In this document: piece after piece, positions 59,786 to 64,000 of the stretch | Layout: every line of letters starts with the position of its first letter | Numbering within the stretch: the first letter of the stretch is position 1 | Position numbers and translations under genes: made by a program | Origin: Clytia hemisphaerica | Lineage: Eukaryota > Cnidaria > Hydrozoa > Leptothecata > Clytiidae | DNA length: 64,000 bases | NCBI GenBank assembly: GCA_902728285.1 | Contig: CACVBU010000468.1 | Coordinates: 248,001-312,000, forward strand | Direction of reading: 5' to 3' | Notes under the pieces: generated by a model | The model's input: only the letters and a program-made list of their open reading frames with translations | The model's database searches: none | Told to the model about the DNA's origin: nothing

Positions 59786-62530
59786 TTATTCTGATTGTTG
59801 GGTGTCATTACGCAGACTGTTCATGATGGAATCACTGAGTGTGTCAAACATGGAAGTGTCATTTGCAATCTCATACCATTCATTACCAATTAAACTTTGC
59901 GAGTTATGAAAATCTGACATGCTTTCATTCAAACTAGAAAATAGCTCATCAATGTCCTCAAAAACCTCATTGAAAATCTTCAAAACTCTTTTTGCATGTT
60001 TCCATCTCCAAACAAAACCATAAAAATAGACATCTGTGACACAAAAGATCTTTGAAGCATTTTTAACCAACGATTTAACTTGGTAATGATCAAACTCCAT
60101 GTATACAGATGGAACACCAACAGGTTTCACATCAAATTCAAGGAAGCTTCTTCGGAACTCGTCTAACTTTAGCCTGGATATCCAAGCTCAAAATTTTAGA
60201 AGAAACAAAATTTACCTCAACATACAAAGTTCTAAAATTATAGAGCTTGGTCTCCCTAGAGAATGAAAGTGAAAACCCATGCTTCCTAGCCAACCCAGGG
60301 CAGCAAAACAGAAATTAATAAAAAGCAGTCTTACAAGATCTAAAACTATTTAAAACATCCAAAGATTACACCAAAGTCCATAAAAAAGTTTGCATGCATT
60401 ATCATGACCAACCATGTTTTCTTGGAAAACCAACTTGCCTCTGTTTTCTTCTTTTTCATGTTTTCATGTAACAGAAAGCCCTATCTTCACTAGCAACTGG
60501 AGGACTATCCTATTTTTGCTTTAGAATTGCTCAACGCCGTGTAGATTGGCCCTTACGGTTTTAGCGAAGTGAGTGCAGGCAAGCGGACTGCATTCTCTTA
60601 AAGAGAATGCAAATCGCTCTAGGGAGACCAGGCTGTAAACCAGAGCATAAAATATCAAAAACTAGACTGTGAAATAGTTTACAGCCTGGATATCCAGGCT
60701 AGTCTAACTTTTCATGAAGAAGGCTTAAGGCAGAATCTGAGGTTTTACGACTTTTGGAGTCATTATTCTGAGGTTTCAAAGTAAAATCAATAGGTGCCCA
60801 TTTACTTATGGAACATTCACATTTCAAGGCACATATGTCACAACACTCACAACCACAGCCGTATTCAGCTGATGTTGAATTTGAAAATAGGGAAAGCAGG
60901 ATCTTCCGTCTACACTGGTCTTTGGAATGAACAAACTCCTTCATTTTTGTATCAACTTTGCCAGTAAGTGTGCTGGTGTGAAACAATCTGCTCACACTTG
61001 GTTTGCCTTCACGACCAATGCGACCACTTTCCTGGACAAATGACGTAATTGACTTTGAGGGGCCAAAATGAATACTTTCATTTATACCTTTTGCATTTAC
61101 ACCCATTCCAAATGCAATAGTGCAAATAACCACACGGATATGAGAATCCTCTTTTGAGATCTCCTCCAAAATGTGGCTCTTTACAGAATCAGCTGTCCCC
61201 CCATGAAACATGTCAACTCTTCTCTTCTTTGGGTGCTCAACTCCACCACTATACATGCTGCTACCAAGCTTGAGGAGGAACATGTTGTAAAGAATAGCAC
61301 ATTGCTTTCTAGTTTGGCAGTAAATAAGTCTTCTTGTAGAGCTATCACCATGGTAAAAAATGTCACGCAATACAAAGTCAAAAATAATGGACAAACTGAC
61401 CTTGGGTACCATTTGAACTTGATAGCAAATGTTCTTTCTATCAGGGTCAAGAACAACACGAGTAAAATCATCAGGTGTTAAACCAAGTGATTCAAAAATG
61501 TTGAGCTCCATCAACCGAGACGCTGTTGCTGTGAAGAGAGCAAAACAAATATTGCTTCCAAGGAGGGACCTCAATTCAATAAGGTTGGAGTTCCATTTTC
61601 GGAAAACCTTTTTTTTGAAATCAGCAAATCCCCTGAATAGAATGGAAAAAGGAAAGCAATAACAAGCGTGATTCAACTTTAGCTAAGCAATTTAAGTGTC
61701 AAACAATGAAAATCGCCATTCAAAAACTAATCATTAGTCACATTTTGACGATTATTGACTATGACGACTGACACAAACAAACATACAAACATCTACATAT
61801 GGAGCTGGTATTGAACTTAGACAGTATAGAGCTTGCTAATGGGCTAAAGTATTAACACACCGTCACATATTCTACTCAATTGCAATTCAATATTTTTGAT
61901 CACCCAGCCAGTACAGAACAGAGTCAGAAAATAAAATTCAATACTGACCAACCTGCGAGATAGCGCAGATAAGAAGTACAAAAGCACAGAAGGAATTGTG
62001 GATGGATATTCCAATACATTGGTGTGATGCTCCTTGCCAATATAAAACATAATACACAGAAAAGACATGTATATACATATATTACTAACCACTCTGCCAT
62101 AACATGGGCTTCATCTATGGCCACACCAATGCAGTGATCTTGGAAGCTATCTGAAGACAGAAGTCGACGTAATCTACCCTTTGACAGAATGCTTTCTGGT
62201 GAAGTATAAACAAGAGAGTAAATGCCATCTTCAACATCTTTAAGTACCTCATCTAGGTTCTCGGTAGTCTGGTTGATGGCTACTGCAGAAATGCATGTTT
62301 TGGTCTTTAAATATTTTACTTGGTCCTCCATCAAAGAGACCAACGGGGAAATGACCAAGAGGGTTGATGTCCCAAGACTTTGATCATTGGATAGGTCAAA
62401 AAACCAAGGTATAGACTGAAAAACAATTTATTTCCCAAAGGCAGTGTGGGCACTCAGATAAATATTTTTCCCCAAACAGAACTCCTCTATCAATGCTAAT
62501 TGTTTAGGATGAAATTTTTCGATGCCAAAG
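59786..62530 (-). pseudogene. RecQ-like DNA helicase, stop in Walker A and MITE in the last exon
   Basis: Minus-strand exons about 62530-62090 and 61632-59786, the second interrupted by a MITE (60170-60701). RecQ helicases unwind DNA 3'-5' with ATP. Motifs: 0 (FGIEKFHPKQ), I/Walker A (AHTAFGK, then TAA at 62430-62428 where Ser/Thr is expected), Ia (VISPLVSLMEDQV), II (VAIDEAHVMAEW), IV-V (RLIYCQTRKQC; TIAFGMGVNAKG), VI (QESGRIGREGKPS), then a Cys cluster CGCECCDICALKC as in the RecQ zinc region. The junction 62090/61632 is GT-AG and in phase. The reading frame before and after the MITE is continuous once the insertion is set aside. The 5' end is lost in a short tandem repeat. Confidence 0.8.
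60170..60701. mobile_element. MITE inserted in the RecQ coding exon, 9-bp target duplication
   Basis: GTCTAACTT stands at 60161-60169 and again at 60702-60710. The inserted 532 bp starts TAGCCTGGATATCCA and ends TGGATATCCAGGCTA. Directly on the minus strand it adds TAG after ...LLHEKLD, truncating the helicase, and the host frame resumes at its other side as DEFRRSFLEFD. The interior has CTCTTAAAGAG and facing GGTCTCCCTAGAG/CTCTAGGGAGACC arms. A 9-bp duplication suggests a Mutator-like family. Confidence 0.85.
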
Positions 62531-63282
62531 CGGCTAGTTCGAAACGCAGGTCACAGGTCACAGGTCAACAGGTCACAGGTCAACAGGTCATGTCACATGC
62601 TACAGGGCACAAAACTGCTAGAATCCTCACTCACATGATGGGAGAATATCCAAATTAGCTTTTTTAACAATATAAATCGTTTTATACTTGATATAATGAT
62701 ATTGTCTTCGTCTTCACAATTTCTGAAATTCTGTCTCTTTTCCCGCCATTTTTATGCAAATTCGCAGACTCGTAGCCACAATTTTGCAGACTAGATAAAG
62801 AATTCCGAGAAGAACAGTCGTATAGTGTAGCAATACACTATCAATATATATTATAGTTGATCGTATTGCAATATTCAAGTACTTCCTTTCCCGTACTATG
62901 TTTTTGTATTTTATATAATAGTGTTGTAAAACACACGATAAACTATGTATAATATTGATTTGTTGTATCCGAATGTACATTACTTGCACGCAGTGAAGCT
63001 GGAAGAGTAGAGGTGCTCATGGAATTCTATTTTTCTTTTCTATATTTCTTGAATCAGCAACAATAAACAAGTAAGTCAAGCTTTTGTAAGTAAGTCAAGA
63101 AATTGATACTGTCTTGTGCATGGGGTAAGTAGTATGAATAAGCAGGCAAGTGCTCCAAGAGAAAATCTATCTATAAATTTTGTGTTTGTTTTAGCTTGGA
63201 AAGACTCCCCCTTGGCATGTACTGATTATACAATCAACTAGAGAAGGGACTCTCACTTTGATAAAATCAATAACTTTTCCGA
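62531..63282. other. Region upstream of the RecQ pseudogene
   Basis: 62533-62590 is a short tandem repeat of AGGTCACAGGTCAAC units that abuts the broken 5' end of the RecQ exon. On the minus strand a short frame MAGKETEFQKL (near 62740) could be an old first exon but has no support. The rest is AT-rich and empty. Confidence 0.4.
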
Positions 63283-63660
63283 ATTGAACTGAACATGGGT
63301 GGGGCTTTGGCTACGAACTGAACTGATCATGGGTGGTGTTGTGGCTACGAGTTGAACTGATCATGATGGGTGGTGTTGTGGTGTTCTTCTGGCTACCAGC
63401 TGAACTGATCATGGGTGGTGTTCTGACTATGAGCTGAACTGATCTTGGGTGGGGTATCTGGCTATGAGCTGAACTGATCATGGGTGGATTTCTGGCTCGG
63501 CTACGAGCTGAACTGATCAGGGGTGGGGTTCTGGCTACAAGCTGAACTGAACATGGGTGGGTTTTTGGCTACAAACTGAACCAATCATGGGTGGTGTTCT
63601 GGCTACGAACTGAACTGATCTTGGGTGGGGTTTCTGGCTACAAGCTGAACTGATCACGAA
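63283..63660. repeat. Minisatellite, about 10.5 copies of a 34-bp unit
   Basis: Unit approximately GAGCTGAACTGATCATGGGT plus GGTGTTCTGGCTAC, in head-to-tail array with small length changes and one expanded unit (about 63360-63395). Non-coding. Confidence 0.9.
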
Positions 63661-63925
63661 CCTACCGGTGCACCCTACAGTCGGGTGTTGTTGTCGGGTG
63701 TTCAAAGTTGGAAATTTAAACACCCGACAGTTTGGTGCACTTTGTCGGGTGCTACATCTTGGACGCTTTTAACAGCACCCGACATGTAACAAAGTTAGGA
63801 ATTTTAGCACCTGACTGTCGAGTGCGCTATTGTTGGGTGTTTCACAAATTTAGAAATTCAGCACCCGACAAAACTCCCAACAGCACCCGACTGTCGGGTA
63901 CCGTAAGTTGGTCTAATGTCGACAT
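63658..63925. mobile_element. Hairpin-rich repeat with CACCCGAC octamers
   Basis: The octamer CACCCGAC (or GCACCCGAC) and its complement GTCGGGTG alternate about ten times. The outer parts CTACCGGTGCACCC...ACAGTCGGGTG and CACCCGACTGTCGGGTACC...GTAAG form inverted ends. The architecture is the same as family H (10606-10871 and 40840-41134), but the octamer differs by one base. No target duplication found. Confidence 0.6.
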
Positions 63926-64000
63926 CCCTCTTCTAATTTCGACACCCTTTTTTAGAGACAGGAATATTAGGAAGGTCGGGATCGCTAATAGACAAAGTTT

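Noticed and set aside
63535-63723. Minus-strand frame with repeated SVCSQKP-like units
   Set aside because: It is the translation of the 34-bp minisatellite.

Overview
The window reads as intron-rich, AT-rich metazoan DNA, most likely from a cnidarian or another early-branching invertebrate. The evidence is GT-AG split genes, several nested non-LTR, LTR and Penelope-like retroelements, many short terminal-inverted-repeat elements, and protein families I associate with cnidarian genomes (a DUF6589-type protein, a GGGGK/Myb tyrosine-recombinase-like protein, a CMC/EnSpm-like transposase). The species assignment is inference. I saw no rRNA, tRNA or CRISPR. All exon calls were made by eye from splice sites, phase and family resemblance.

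Layout, left to right. 1-551 is a block of short inverted repeats. 2398-2720, 3086-3300 and 3621-3850 are three small TIR elements. A split CMC/EnSpm-like transposase gene runs leftward from 19644 to 3333 in 17 exons and carries one in-frame stop. Its second intron (9877-19101) is filled with insertions: a small element with an 8-bp target duplication (10606-10871), a TIR element (about 11053-17914) that carries a LINE-type ORF1 and is itself split by an LTR retrotransposon (11072-16417), and nested MITEs (17941-18664, 18729-18925). Only 112 bp away, and divergent, begins an apparently intact 279-residue Tudor/BEN-like gene (19757-33170). Its 10.4-kb fourth intron holds the most unusual object here: a block of about 7.4 kb with a superfamily-3-helicase-like gene (+ strand) facing a tyrosine-recombinase/Myb gene (- strand), bounded by arrays of TTATCACA-rich repeats.

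Rightward of this lies a gene of an unnamed invertebrate family (34731-38205) with a ladder of small phase 1-1 exons, then a DUF6589-type gene (55543-59170). The two may be joined by splicing. Between them is a retroelement nest: a LINE (43311-44033 and 54548-55249) opened by a 10.5-kb insertion with a 22-bp target duplication. That insertion contains a second LINE, which is split by a third RTE-like LINE, plus a Penelope-like RT beside a near-palindrome of about 1.7 kb. Facing the DUF6589 gene is a RecQ-like helicase pseudogene (62530-59786) with a stop in its Walker A motif and a MITE inserted in its last exon. The window ends in a 34-bp minisatellite and a hairpin-rich repeat.

How it may fit together (inference): the transposase, Tudor/BEN, unnamed, DUF6589 and RecQ genes are all of mobile-element or chromatin type, share an exon-rich style and sit in an ordered divergent/convergent layout. 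They could be cargo of one very large DNA transposon that later collected retroelements, or simply a TE-rich cluster. The helicase/recombinase block is a separate, smaller candidate element.
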